Source of the DNA: Alkalibacter sp964582705
GTDB lineage: Bacteria > Bacillota > Clostridia > Eubacteriales > Alkalibacteraceae
Length of the DNA stretch: 63,315 nucleotides
Direction of reading: 5' to 3'
Assembly: GCA_964582705.1 (NCBI GenBank)
Contig: CAZOTE010000002.1
Span: forward strand, 1 to 63,315
Shown here: positions 25,542 through 35,254 of the stretch, one piece after another
Layout: each line of letters begins with the position of its first letter
Position numbering within the stretch: the stretch's first letter is position 1
Translations under genes and position numbers: made by a program
Notes under the pieces: model-generated
Told to the model about the DNA's origin: nothing
Database searches by the model: none
Seen by the model: the letters and a program-made list of their open reading frames with translations, nothing else

Positions 25542-26756
25542 TTATTGATTGAACATTACATTCTCATTTTCAAATAGCACCTTGATCAAATACACCAAGG
25601 CAACGCCCACCATGAGCGAAACCCCAATATTCAAAGCCAAACCCAGGACAGTCATCTCAAAGCTCAAGACGCTTTTTAATGCTACGATGCTTCCGTAAAC
25701 AGGTATTGCGTACTCAAAGAGCTCTGGGGATTGCATTGAATACATATTACTGAACGCTGCTATCATTACCATGAAATATATAGGCATCAGGTAAGTGCCC
25801 GCTTCCTTGACATTTTTTGCAATAACAGAAGCAGCGCTGATCATTCCGACAAAAATTACCTCCATGGATATCAGTATTCCCAATATCATAAGATAATCCA
25901 CTGCTCCGTAGTTCACATAATCCGTTATATTCATGCCCATTTCCCCTGAAAATGATCCAGCCAGCAGAGGCAGTGCTATGATAATTCCCACAAGGGAAGA
26001 TAGCGCGCTTAAAAATGCCAGTATCCCCAAACTTATTACCTTTCCGAATGCTATTACTTCTCTCTTTACTGGAGTCATCAGCAATGTAGCCATAGTGCCT
26101 CTTTCCTTTTCTCCTGCGATAGAGTCCGGTCCTAATGACATTGCTCCGGCAAACAAGAAAATGGTAATCAGCATGGGGAGCAGCATCGACAGAAGTCTTC
26201 CTGAAGCCCTCTTGTCATCTACTATCACCTGTTCTGGGTTGTTCATGTTAAGCTCAAATATACTAGCGTAAGCTTCATCTCCCATTCTGATTCCCAGCAT
26301 TTGGTTTTCGTATTGAGTGAGTATGTCTCTGACCATGTAGAAAGCTGAAGACGAGTAATCCTCACTTGAATTGTGATACGTGTTTACATAAGGAGCAGCC
26401 ATCGAGGTGTAGCTCGTGACTTTTTCTTCAAAATCAGGATCAAACTCAATCATTACCTCGATGTCTCCCGACCTAATATTTTCCTTAATATCTTCCATTT
26501 CGTCCCTTTGGACAATGGTGACTTGCGAACCGGTTGCTCTGATCGCATCCACCACATCTTCAGGTGCCTCTACAGCAACTATTCTGGAAGTATGTGCTTC
26601 AATATCCTCCATCATCCCGCTGGCACCCATGCCTATGATGCCGTAAAGAACCACTAGCATGATAGGAGGAAGAATCAACGTTGTAAATATCAGCCTTTTA
26701 TCCGTGAAAACTCTCTTTAGCTCTTTTTTTATTATTACTCCAACCATCTCAAGCAT
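25542..26756 (-). CDS. natB: ABC-2 permease, NatB-like
   Basis: A 404-residue permease: an N-terminal membrane helix (LIFTTLILPPIMLVVLYGI), a large extracellular segment to about residue 190, then five to six C-terminal helices. The sequence KELKRVFTDKRLI at the start and GPDSIAGEKERGTMATLL near 225 match the NatB/YhaP group of sodium-export permeases. It overlaps natA by 8 bases. The pair could export Na+ or a toxic organic compound; the exact substrate is not shown by sequence. Confidence 0.85.
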   Translation of the reverse strand: MLEMVGVIIKKELKRVFTDKRLIFTTLILPPIMLVVLYGIIGMGASGMMEDIEAHTSRIVAVEAPEDVVDAIRATGSQVTIVQRDEMEDIKENIRSGDIEVMIEFDPDFEEKVTSYTSMAAPYVNTYHNSSEDYSSSAFYMVRDILTQYENQMLGIRMGDEAYASIFELNMNNPEQVIVDDKRASGRLLSMLLPMLITIFLFAGAMSLGPDSIAGEKERGTMATLLMTPVKREVIAFGKVISLGILAFLSALSSLVGIIIALPLLAGSFSGEMGMNITDYVNYGAVDYLMILGILISMEVIFVGMISAASVIAKNVKEAGTYLMPIYFMVMIAAFSNMYSMQSPELFEYAIPVYGSIVALKSVLSFEMTVLGLALNIGVSLMVGVALVYLIKVLFENENVMFNQ

Positions 26757-27534
26757 TTGTTATACCTCCTGAAGCTTGGTCGAAATAGAGCTTGAAGAAT
26801 GCATCTTCAAGATTTTTCCGTCCCGTGTTCCTGCAAATTTCTTCAGCAGTTCCTTCAATACTTAGTTTTCCGTTGAGCATTATTGCAATCTTGTCGCAAA
26901 GCTTTTCTGCCACGTTCATTATGTGCGTCGATATTATAACGGTTTTACCCGCTTCTTTCATCTCCAGAAGATAATCGGTAACGCTCTTGGCAGTAATAAT
27001 ATCCAGTCCATTTGTAGGCTCGTCGAATATTATCACCTTGGGATCATGAACAAGGCTGACAGCGATGGACAGCTTCTGCTTCATCCCTGTGGATAATTCT
27101 CCTATTGCCATGTTTTCAAAATCCGAAACATCAAACCTCTTGAAAAGTTCTTCTTTCCTTCTATAAATCGCTCCAGTATCCATTCCATGCAGCTTTCCGA
27201 AATACTCGATGGTATAAGCAGGCGTAAAATGAGTATCCAGTTTTAATTCATTTGTCAAAAAGCAAATCTCTTTTCTGACTTTTTCAGGATTCGATGCAAC
27301 AGTTATCCCTTCAACGTTTATTTCTCCTTCTGTAGGCTTGATTAGCGTTGATATACATCTTAACGTAGTTGTTTTGCCTGCTCCGTTGGGGCCTAGAAGC
27401 CCGAAGATTTGACCTTTTTCGGCTTTAAAGGATAGACCATCTACAGCAATTTTTTCTCTTTGCTTGGTTTTTTCTTTCTTCATATCTTTTTTGCTGAGTC
27501 TGAAAATTTTTTTTAGATTTTTCACTTCGACCAT
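26749..27534 (-). CDS. natA: ABC transporter ATPase, NatA-like
   Basis: A 261-residue ATPase: Walker A GPNGAGKTT near residue 49, signature LSTGMKQKLSIA near 150, Walker B VIIFDEPTNGLD near 173, H-loop STHIM near 207. An N-terminal basic insertion (KKDMKKEKTKQREK) precedes the core as in NatA. It is the first gene of the natAB operon with a strong GGAGG. Confidence 0.9.
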   Translation of the reverse strand: MVEVKNLKKIFRLSKKDMKKEKTKQREKIAVDGLSFKAEKGQIFGLLGPNGAGKTTTLRCISTLIKPTEGEINVEGITVASNPEKVRKEICFLTNELKLDTHFTPAYTIEYFGKLHGMDTGAIYRRKEELFKRFDVSDFENMAIGELSTGMKQKLSIAVSLVHDPKVIIFDEPTNGLDIITAKSVTDYLLEMKEAGKTVIISTHIMNVAEKLCDKIAIMLNGKLSIEGTAEEICRNTGRKNLEDAFFKLYFDQASGGITNA

Positions 27535-27625
27535 ATTACCGCCTCCTAGCTTCCATATACAATGATAACAGCATTTTAAAAATCCTTAAACCTGAACAGC
27601 ATATTTTAATGGATTTTTAATATAT

Positions 27626-27650
27626 AAAAAACCTCCAATTGAATCGGAGG
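27626..27650 (-). terminator. Terminator of the hem/cbi operon
   Basis: On the minus strand CCTCC and GGAGG arms (27632-27650, 9-base loop) are followed by TTTTTT. It lies directly behind the last gene, cbiB. Confidence 0.85.
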
Positions 27651-27652
27651 CA

Positions 27653-28606
27653 TCATAACCAAAATATAAATAATGATAATATCGATACAAATAAAAAAGA
27701 AGCGACATACATCATTTTTATTGTTTTATGGATATCACCAGTTTCGGCGTTTTTTCTTTCATCGCCTATTGTAGGCTTGTATACAGGTACGCCCCAATAG
27801 TCGTGAGTCCCGCCTAACTTTATGTTCAAAGCCCCTGCAACCGCGCTTTCAGACCAAGCTGAATTTGGACTCTTGTGATTGCCGTGATCTCGAGTGAGTA
27901 TATGCCAAGCATTTTTACAGTCGTATCTTAAAATATAAGCAGCTATGACCATCAATGCTCCACAGATTCTTGCAGGGAGGTAATTTAACAAGTCATCAGC
28001 CTTAGCTGAAGCTTTTCCAATATATTCGTATTTTTCATTTCTATAACCCACCATGGAATCAAGAGTGCTGACGGCCTTAAAGACCATAGCTCCAATCGGG
28101 CCTAAAAGCAAGATATAAAACATGGGTGATATTACCCCATCAGTAGTGTTTTCAGCAATGGTTTCTATTGTCGCCTTTACTACCTCTTCCTCAGACAGAT
28201 TCTCCGTATCCCTGCCAACAATATTAGACACTCTTTTTCTTCCTCGCTCCAGAGACTTTGCCAATTCATCTTTAACCTGAATTCCTTCAAAATGAAGCGA
28301 TCTGATAGATAAGGTTGTATATGTTAAGAACACCTTTGCTCCAAATCCTAAAGAGGGATTTATCGACTTTGAAATGCTAAGAATAAACCAAGTTATCCCG
28401 GCAGTAAATAATGCTGTATCTAAAAGCAAGGCGACACCCGCTAAAGTCTCCATTTTTTTACCTTTAAAATGCTTTCGTATAAGTTTTTCCTCAAAACTTA
28501 TGAACTTGCCCATTATCCTGACTGGATGGTAAAACCAATAAGGATCGCCTATCATAAAATCCAGCATTAGAGCGAGTATCAAGATAATAATGTTCTCTTT
28601 TATCAT
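27653..28606 (-). CDS. cbiB: Adenosylcobinamide-phosphate synthase CbiB
   Basis: A 317-residue membrane protein that joins an aminopropanol phosphate unit to adenosylcobyric acid in cobalamin synthesis. Family landmarks are FMIGDPYWFYHPVRIMGKFI near residue 18, ATIETIAENTTDGVISPM near 147, and NLNIKLGG-type segment GALNIKLGGTHDYWG near 262. It has about four to five membrane helices. It shares an ATGA overlap with cobD, which makes its aminopropanol phosphate substrate. Confidence 0.95.
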   Translation of the reverse strand: MIKENIIILILALMLDFMIGDPYWFYHPVRIMGKFISFEEKLIRKHFKGKKMETLAGVALLLDTALFTAGITWFILSISKSINPSLGFGAKVFLTYTTLSIRSLHFEGIQVKDELAKSLERGRKRVSNIVGRDTENLSEEEVVKATIETIAENTTDGVISPMFYILLLGPIGAMVFKAVSTLDSMVGYRNEKYEYIGKASAKADDLLNYLPARICGALMVIAAYILRYDCKNAWHILTRDHGNHKSPNSAWSESAVAGALNIKLGGTHDYWGVPVYKPTIGDERKNAETGDIHKTIKMMYVASFLFVSILSLFIFWL

Positions 28607-29685
28607 GTCGTCCTCCGAATAGGATTTGACAATATTGTTTCTAAATACTCCACCAGCATGGAATTTTCTTTTTCACTTTTGACCCCAACCCTAAAGTACC
28701 TATCCCCTAGACACTGGTAGTTGAAACAGTTTCTTATAAGGATATTTTTTTCTTTCAGCATCATTTCGATATAATCGAGGCTCACTTCTTCATCATTTAT
28801 TTTTACCAAAAGATAGTTGGCCTTAGAATCAAGCGCTGTAAAACCAAGTCGAGAAATATCACTTGATAATTTCCTTCTTAGCAGTCTGTTCATTACCGCT
28901 GACTCATTTGCAAAAGCCTTCAAAGAAGGCAAAGCTCTGCTCGCACCTACAGCTTGAGCAGACAGAGACCATGGCATCATGTAGCTTTCATATTTTTTTA
29001 TCATATTTTCACAAGCCAATACATAGCCGAGCCTAACTCCCGGTATGGCAAACATTTTTGTGAATGATCCCGTTATGACCAATGAAGAGTACTTATCAAT
29101 CAAATCTCTCGCTGAACTCTCCTCGCAATAGTCTATAAATGCTTCGTCCAGCACCACTACTGCTCCGGACTTTTCGCTGCAATCCAATATTTCCAAAAGA
29201 ATTCTTCTTTCGACTATGTTTCCAAGAGGATTAGACGGAGAGCATATGAAAATCATCCCTTTTTTCGTTATTTCTTTTTTTATCCCATCGACATCCCATA
29301 TGATTTCGTCCTTTTGAAACATGGGTATATGAACTGTATCAGCTCCTGATTTCAAAGCAAGTCTTTTATATTCTGCAAATGAGGGTTCAATTATAATTGC
29401 CTTAGTCGGTCTCTCATGTTCTACTACCAGCTGAAGTGCCCCTATCCCTCCATTTGTGGGCAAGACTTTGCTAATATCACATCCCAGAAAATCTGCTATA
29501 TTCTCTTTTGCCTCCCTCATCTTTTGGTCTGGATAAAAACCTATTTCGCTTATAGATTTTTCAATTTCCTGCAACATCCTATCCGGAGCGCCTAGAGGAT
29601 TGAGATTGGCTGAAAAATCAATCCAATTGGAAGGATTTTTCCCTTGCCATACATCTCCTCCATGGCAAAAGCTTTTCGTCGTCAC
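28603..29685 (-). CDS. cobD: L-threonine-O-3-phosphate decarboxylase CobD
   Basis: About 360 residues, PLP-dependent fold type I aminotransferase-like decarboxylase. It turns L-threonine phosphate into (R)-1-aminopropan-2-ol phosphate for the cobalamin nucleotide loop. The substrate end is WIDFSANLNPLGAP near residue 22, the PLP aspartate is in VVLDEAFIDY near 185, and the Schiff-base lysine is in TGSFTKMFAIPGVRLGY near 215. The second GTG (29685) is better spaced from AGAGG than the first at 29694. It is followed by cbiB with an overlap. Confidence 0.92.
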   Translation of the reverse strand: MTTKSFCHGGDVWQGKNPSNWIDFSANLNPLGAPDRMLQEIEKSISEIGFYPDQKMREAKENIADFLGCDISKVLPTNGGIGALQLVVEHERPTKAIIIEPSFAEYKRLALKSGADTVHIPMFQKDEIIWDVDGIKKEITKKGMIFICSPSNPLGNIVERRILLEILDCSEKSGAVVVLDEAFIDYCEESSARDLIDKYSSLVITGSFTKMFAIPGVRLGYVLACENMIKKYESYMMPWSLSAQAVGASRALPSLKAFANESAVMNRLLRRKLSSDISRLGFTALDSKANYLLVKINDEEVSLDYIEMMLKEKNILIRNCFNYQCLGDRYFRVGVKSEKENSMLVEYLETILSNPIRRTT

Positions 29686-29746
29686 TGTCGTCACCTCTCA
29701 AAATGTTTTTGTCAAATCAATCTTATCTTCAGCTTACTGTTTCTAT

Positions 29747-30544
29747 CTAATCCATGGCTTCTTTAACATGTCTCATAAAAATTTTTATGATGCCATCGAT
29801 TTCTCCCAAACCTTTAACTGATCCCTCTACAGAGAAGCCGTTGCTTTCCAGAACTGACTTCAATGACTCATCACTTGAACCATAAATATCTTCAAGGATG
29901 TGTTTCCCTGCTGAAATCATAAGGGGCAACAGTCTAATATCTTCAATCTTTTTTTCTTTGAGATTCATTAACAGACTGTCAAAGCCGGATTTTCTCTTTA
30001 AAGTCTCGACATAAACATTCTCAAAACCTTCATTTTTAAAGCTTACCTTTAAATCCCGATATGATTGATTCCCCCTATGGGCAGACCCATGTCCTATAAA
30101 AATCGTATGTTTTTCGCCTTTTAAGCCATATTCTTTATCTAGTGCTTCCGTCAGTTCTATAAAGTCTAACCTTGAACTTAGCAGCGGCTTTCCGATTGAA
30201 ATCTTCTTAAATCTCTCCTTAAAATCCATGGCGCTACAAATAATCTTATCAAACTCCATACCTTCTATCACTTGAATAGGCTGTATGATTATCTCTTTAT
30301 AACCCTCAGCCAAGAGCTTTGACAATGCTTCAGCCGTGGTGTGAGCAGCGAACTTATTTTCAGACTTGGACATTGATGCTTTTGAAGTAAATGCCCTTCG
30401 CACAGCCACATCAGACCAATTATCAGTTATTGCTTTTTCAATGGGATCTAAATTCCTTTCATTTATTGTTTTGAAGCTGGTTCCTACTCTTACAATCAAC
30501 AAGGCTTTCTTATTGCTGATATTGGATAAATTATCATTATTCAT
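29747..30544 (-). CDS. cbiK: Anaerobic sirohydrochlorin cobaltochelatase CbiK
   Basis: A 265-residue chelatase that inserts cobalt into sirohydrochlorin, the entry step of the anaerobic (early cobalt) cobalamin pathway. It begins with LIVRVGTSFKTI near residue 15; the metal-site histidines are in IFIGHGSAHRGNQ near 145 and PLMISAGKHILEDIYG near 207. The organism should therefore use the early-cobalt route. The cbi methyltransferase genes are outside this window. Confidence 0.92.
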   Translation of the reverse strand: MNNDNLSNISNKKALLIVRVGTSFKTINERNLDPIEKAITDNWSDVAVRRAFTSKASMSKSENKFAAHTTAEALSKLLAEGYKEIIIQPIQVIEGMEFDKIICSAMDFKERFKKISIGKPLLSSRLDFIELTEALDKEYGLKGEKHTIFIGHGSAHRGNQSYRDLKVSFKNEGFENVYVETLKRKSGFDSLLMNLKEKKIEDIRLLPLMISAGKHILEDIYGSSDESLKSVLESNGFSVEGSVKGLGEIDGIIKIFMRHVKEAMD

Positions 30545-30560
30545 AAGTCACCTGCTCTAA

Positions 30561-31853
30561 TTATTCACCTGCTAGCTTTAACGCATTAATATTTGATTTG
30601 ATAGTCAAATCCAGATCCTCATCAGTATGAGCTGCAGAAAGAAACAACCCTTCATATTGAGATGGCGGAAACAATATCCCTTGACTGAGCATCTTTCTAA
30701 AATACCTGGCATAGATTTTGGTATCTGATTTCATTACTTGAGCAAATGTGGTTACCGGGCTATCCGTCATGAACATGCTCAACATACCCTTTACCCTGTT
30801 GACCGTCACAGGTATCTTCCCGGATTTTGCCCCTTCCACGAGGCCCTCTTCCAGTTTAATGGCTTTTTTTTCTAGCTCAGAATAGATTTGAGGATTTCTA
30901 TTTAAGTGGCTTAAAAGGTTGAGCCCCAAATGGACAGCAAGAGGATTGCCTGACAAGGTTCCTGCCTGATAAACGCTTCCTAAAGGAGCGACTTCGCTCA
31001 TTATATCTCTTTTCCCCCCGTATGCGCCTACTGGGAGCCCTCCACCTATAACTTTGCCAAAGCAGGCTAGATCAGGCTCAATACCATAATATCCAGCTGC
31101 TCCATCTATCCCCAGACGAAATCCGGTTATCACCTCGTCAAAAATTAATAAGGTTCCGTTTTCTCTAGTGATTTTTCTTAAAGCAGAGATAAATTCCCTC
31201 TCCCCTTCCACAACTCCCATATTTCCGGCCACCGGCTCAATTATGACACCTGCTATTTCAGGACCGAATTCTTCAAAGCATTTTTCAACGCTTTTAAAGT
31301 CGTTGTACGCTGCCACCAAAGTGTCTTTGGCAATGTCCTCCGTCACCCCTTTGCTAGTGGGAATATTAAAGGTTAAAGCCCCGGATCCGCCTTTGACCAA
31401 TAAACCGTCAAAATGGCCATGGTAACAGCCTTCGAATTTAAGTATTTTATTTCTCCCGGTATAGCCTCTGGCAAGACGGATAGCGCTCATGGTCGCTTCC
31501 GTTCCGGAATTTACCATCCTGACCATCTGTGCAGCGGGATACATGGATGATATAAGTTCGGCCAGTTCAATCTCCTTCTCTGTTGAAAGCCCAAAGCTGA
31601 TGCCTTTCTCAAATACATCCATAACTCCTTTGTGGACTTCAGGGTTTGCATGTCCGAGTATCAACGGTCCCCAGCTCGATATGTAGTCTACATATACATT
31701 TCCGTCTTCATCAGTTATTTTACTTCCAGAAGCGCTTTTGACAAACAATGGTGTCATCTCTACGCTGTTAAACGCCCGTACGGGACTGTTGACCCCTCCC
31801 GGCATGACTTTTTCAGCTCTTACAAAGAGCTCTTCCGATCTATTGAATTTCAT
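30561..31853 (-). CDS. hemL: Glutamate-1-semialdehyde 2,1-aminomutase
   Basis: A 430-residue PLP enzyme that makes 5-aminolevulinate from glutamate-1-semialdehyde. MPGGVNSPVRAF is near residue 17, PLP-contacting IIFDEVITGFRLG-type sequence (LIFDEVITGFRLG) near 235, and the Schiff-base lysine in CFGKVIGGGLPVGAYG near 262. It lies 13 bases after hemB in the tetrapyrrole operon. Confidence 0.97.
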   Translation of the reverse strand: MKFNRSEELFVRAEKVMPGGVNSPVRAFNSVEMTPLFVKSASGSKITDEDGNVYVDYISSWGPLILGHANPEVHKGVMDVFEKGISFGLSTEKEIELAELISSMYPAAQMVRMVNSGTEATMSAIRLARGYTGRNKILKFEGCYHGHFDGLLVKGGSGALTFNIPTSKGVTEDIAKDTLVAAYNDFKSVEKCFEEFGPEIAGVIIEPVAGNMGVVEGEREFISALRKITRENGTLLIFDEVITGFRLGIDGAAGYYGIEPDLACFGKVIGGGLPVGAYGGKRDIMSEVAPLGSVYQAGTLSGNPLAVHLGLNLLSHLNRNPQIYSELEKKAIKLEEGLVEGAKSGKIPVTVNRVKGMLSMFMTDSPVTTFAQVMKSDTKIYARYFRKMLSQGILFPPSQYEGLFLSAAHTDEDLDLTIKSNINALKLAGE

Positions 31854-31866
31854 ATGAAAAACCCTC

Positions 31867-32838
31867 TCATCTCGATTTTAATGCAAATTCCTTCGCAAAA
31901 TAAGTTATGATAATGTCGGCTCCCGCTCGTTTAATAGACAACAACGCCTCATTTATCACCTCTGAATTCATTATTCCGTTTTCAACCGCCATCTTAAGCA
32001 TCGCATACTCACCACTTACATTGTATGCAGCTACAGGAACATTTGTCTCATGTTTGATTTTAGAAATAACATCCAAATAGGATAGTGCCGGCTTGACCAT
32101 CACTATATCCGCTCCTTCGTGTATATCAAGCTCTACTTCCTTGACAGCTTCTCTGATATTTCCCGGATCCATCTGATAAGCTTTTCTGTCTCCAAAGGAT
32201 GGCGCAGAATCCGCAGCGTCTCTGAAGGGTCCATAGAAGCTAGATGCATACTTTGCGCTATAGGCCATTATAGGTATGTCTTGATATCCCGCTAAATCCA
32301 GATTGGTTCTTATCTTGCCTATTCTGCCATCCATCATATCTGATGGTGCAATCATGTCTGAACCTGCTTTGGCATGTGTCAATGCGATTTCTGAAAGAAC
32401 GTTCACTGTGTCATCGTTTCTCACCCGGCCCTTGTCGTCTATGATTCCGCAATGACCATGAGAAGTGTATTCACATAAGCACACATCTGTGATTATATAT
32501 ATTTCATCTCGATAAACTCTCTTGAGAATTCTCACAGCTCTTTGAATGATTCCATCCATGCTTGATGCCTGGGAACCTTTATCGTCCTTATCAGACGGTA
32601 TTCCAAACAGCATAATCTTGTCTATCCCAATCTCAATAAGCTCGCCACATTCTTCAACCAGCCTGTCAATAGAATATCTAAACTGCCCTGGCATTGACTT
32701 TATCTCCGTTTTTATTCCGTCTCCCTCCTGAACAAAAATCGGGTAAACGAAATCTTCTTTCTTAAGATGTGTCTCCCTTGTCATTTTTCTCAAAATTTCA
32801 TTTCCTCTAAGTCTTCGAGGCCTTATTGAGATATTCAT
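31867..32838 (-). CDS. hemB: Porphobilinogen synthase
   Basis: A 323-residue 5-aminolevulinate dehydratase. The metal site is CLCEYTSHGHCG near residue 118 (cysteine-rich, zinc type); the Schiff-base lysines are in YSAKYASSFYGPFRDA near 193 and IVMVKPALSYLD near 246. It condenses two 5-aminolevulinates to porphobilinogen. The start overlaps the end of cobA/hemD by 4 bases. Confidence 0.97.
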   Translation of the reverse strand: MNISIRPRRLRGNEILRKMTRETHLKKEDFVYPIFVQEGDGIKTEIKSMPGQFRYSIDRLVEECGELIEIGIDKIMLFGIPSDKDDKGSQASSMDGIIQRAVRILKRVYRDEIYIITDVCLCEYTSHGHCGIIDDKGRVRNDDTVNVLSEIALTHAKAGSDMIAPSDMMDGRIGKIRTNLDLAGYQDIPIMAYSAKYASSFYGPFRDAADSAPSFGDRKAYQMDPGNIREAVKEVELDIHEGADIVMVKPALSYLDVISKIKHETNVPVAAYNVSGEYAMLKMAVENGIMNSEVINEALLSIKRAGADIIITYFAKEFALKSR

Positions 32839-34352
32839 TGCTTACCTCCTTGTTTTGCCGCTATAGCTTCGATTACCCCATCTGTATCGAATGTTTTTGC
32901 TTCTCTCCAAACCGCAAGACCATTTTCAGCAATTGTGCGACTTGTTATAGGACCAATAGATATAATCTTTGTTTTTTCAAGCAAATATTTTTCATCCCCC
33001 AATATCTCAATCAAGTTCTTAACTGTGGATGAGCTTGTAAATGTCACATAGTCGATTTCACCAGCTGCAAGTTTTTTGATTATTTCTTCTCTTTTATCCT
33101 TTGCCTCTTCTTTTACCGCTTCATATATCCTTAGATCCACTACAGTACAAAGCTTAGAAAGCTCTTTAGCTAAAAAATCCCTGGCATACTCAGCTCTGGC
33201 AATAAGAATTTTTTCTTCTGGCTTTACTCTTTCGTACAAAGCATGGGCTAGAGACTCTGCTACAAAGCTCTCGGGAATCAAGTCAGGCTTTATACTGTAT
33301 TTTTCTAGCTCCTGTCCCGTTGCCTTGCCAATCACTGCAATCTTTACCCCTCCTAACTTTCTTGAGTCGTATCCTGCTTCAAATAGATACTTGAAAAATA
33401 TTTTCACCCCATTTTGACTTGTAAATACTAACCATCCATAATCCTCAATATTAGAGATTCTGTCCTTCAGCTCGGCTATCGCTTTAGTCTCACGAATTTT
33501 AATAACCGGAAACTCCAAGCTTTGTCCACCTAGACTCATGATCTTTTGAGATAACAGACTGCTTTGCTCTCGTGCCCTTGTCACTAGAATTCTCTTGCCG
33601 AAAAGGGGCTTGCTCTCAAAAAAATCTAATTTATCCTTTAACTTCACCACATCGCCAACGACGATTATACTCGGTGAACCTATGTTTTTTTCTTTTGCTT
33701 TAAGGTATATGTTATCAAGCTCGCCTTTCGTGCTCTTTTGCATGGGCGTGCTTGCCCAGTTTACAATTGCAACAGGAGTTTTTTTGTCCATTCCCTTTTC
33801 AATCAATTTTAATGTAATTTGTTCAAGCTGTCCCATACCCATCAAAAAGACCAATGTCCCCTTTAATCTTGCTAGAACATCCCAGTCTAGTTCCTTATCT
33901 TCGTCTTTAAGATGTCCGGTGATGACATGAAAGCTAGAGGCATGATCTCTGTGAGTTATTGGTATCCCTCCGTAAGCCAAGCCCCCTATTGCTGAAGTTA
34001 TTCCAGGCACTACTTCAAATTCTATGCCTCTGTCTGAGAGATATTCTCCTTCTTCACCGCCTCTTCCAAAAACATACGGGTCTCCTCCCTTTAATCTTGT
34101 GACGATCTTACCCTGACATGCTTTTTCGCAAATCATCTGATTAATCTCATCCTGGGTTTTTGTATGATCTCTCGAAACTTTCCCAACGTAGATAAGCTCA
34201 CAGTCTTTTGAAGCATGTCTCAGGAGCCCTTCACCGGCCAACCTGTCGTAGACCAGCACATCAGCTTGGATAATCGTCTCCAGACCTCTCACAGTAATCA
34301 GCTTCTCATCCCCTAGCCCCGCACCGGTAAGGTAAACCTTTCCTTTTTTCAT
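32835..34352 (-). CDS. cobA-hemD: CobA-HemD fusion: uroporphyrinogen-III methyltransferase and synthase
   Basis: A 505-residue two-domain protein. Residues 1-240 are the SAM-dependent uroporphyrinogen-III C-methyltransferase (GAGLGDEKLITVRG near 10, VVPGITSAIGGLAYGGIP near 113, GMGQLEQIT near 170). Residues about 250-505 are uroporphyrinogen-III synthase (RILVTRAREQSSLLSQ near 253, VTFTSSSTVKNL near 452). The fusion makes uroporphyrinogen III and commits it to precorrin-2, common in Clostridia. Starts within the end of hemC. Confidence 0.96.
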   Translation of the reverse strand: MKKGKVYLTGAGLGDEKLITVRGLETIIQADVLVYDRLAGEGLLRHASKDCELIYVGKVSRDHTKTQDEINQMICEKACQGKIVTRLKGGDPYVFGRGGEEGEYLSDRGIEFEVVPGITSAIGGLAYGGIPITHRDHASSFHVITGHLKDEDKELDWDVLARLKGTLVFLMGMGQLEQITLKLIEKGMDKKTPVAIVNWASTPMQKSTKGELDNIYLKAKEKNIGSPSIIVVGDVVKLKDKLDFFESKPLFGKRILVTRAREQSSLLSQKIMSLGGQSLEFPVIKIRETKAIAELKDRISNIEDYGWLVFTSQNGVKIFFKYLFEAGYDSRKLGGVKIAVIGKATGQELEKYSIKPDLIPESFVAESLAHALYERVKPEEKILIARAEYARDFLAKELSKLCTVVDLRIYEAVKEEAKDKREEIIKKLAAGEIDYVTFTSSSTVKNLIEILGDEKYLLEKTKIISIGPITSRTIAENGLAVWREAKTFDTDGVIEAIAAKQGGKQ

Positions 34353-35254
34353 TTGGACATCTCTCCTTTGATAATCCTCGCAAGCTTTATTCCCAGAATT
34401 TCTGCATCTTCAGCTTTTCCTTCAATTTTTCTTTTTACAAGGATTTTGCCATCTGCATTCCCAAGCAAGCCAACCAACAAAATGTTTTCACCCTCTACTT
34501 TGCATAAAGCGCCTATTGGCAGATGACAGCTCCCACCGATCTCCTTTAAAAATCCTCGCTCCGCACGTATCTGAACAGCTGATTCATAGTCCTCTACAAG
34601 CCTTAGAATATCATCGAGCTCTTTGTCTTTTTTTCTTATCTCGAGGCCAAGCGCCCCCTGAGCAGGTGCAGGAAGCATAAGTTCTTCGTCCAGTAGAACG
34701 ATATTTTGCTTTATATCAGATTTTATTTTCAGTCGATTCAACCCTGCCGCCGCTATTACCAATCCATCGAGATTTTGTTCATACATTTTTTTGATTCTGG
34801 TGTCGATATTTCCTCTAATGGGTACTATTTTAATATCCGGCCTGTAGCGTAAAAGCTGGTACTCTCTTCTTTTGCTTCCCGTGGCTATAACAGCACCCAT
34901 AGGAAGTTCATCCAGGCTTTTACGTCCGTAATTCAATATAATGGCGTCTCTAGGATCTTCTCTTTTGGGAATGGCGGAAAACATAAGTTCCTCAGGAATG
35001 GCAGAAGGCATGTCCTTCATGCTGTGCACTGCTAAATCTATAGTCCCTTCTATAAGGCTTTCCTCAATTTCTTTTACAAAAACGCCTTTATCTCCTATCT
35101 TGTCCAGGCTTACATCTTGGATCTTGTCACCTGTAGTTTTTATGATCTTGATTTCATATTCAAATTCCTTGTGCTTTTCCTTCACGCTTTCGAGCAATAT
35201 CTGGGCTTGAGCAATCGCCAGCTTGCTGCCCCTGCTTCCAACTCTAATTTTCAT
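34349..35254 (-). CDS. hemC: Hydroxymethylbilane synthase
   Basis: A 301-residue porphobilinogen deaminase. RVGSRGSKLAIAQAQ opens the protein, DLAVHSMKDMPS near residue 77 and the dipyrromethane cofactor cysteine in GGSCHLPIGA near 235 are visible. It polymerises four porphobilinogens into hydroxymethylbilane for the next enzyme. GGAGG is nine bases before the ATG. Confidence 0.97.
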   Translation of the reverse strand: MKIRVGSRGSKLAIAQAQILLESVKEKHKEFEYEIKIIKTTGDKIQDVSLDKIGDKGVFVKEIEESLIEGTIDLAVHSMKDMPSAIPEELMFSAIPKREDPRDAIILNYGRKSLDELPMGAVIATGSKRREYQLLRYRPDIKIVPIRGNIDTRIKKMYEQNLDGLVIAAAGLNRLKIKSDIKQNIVLLDEELMLPAPAQGALGLEIRKKDKELDDILRLVEDYESAVQIRAERGFLKEIGGSCHLPIGALCKVEGENILLVGLLGNADGKILVKRKIEGKAEDAEILGIKLARIIKGEMSK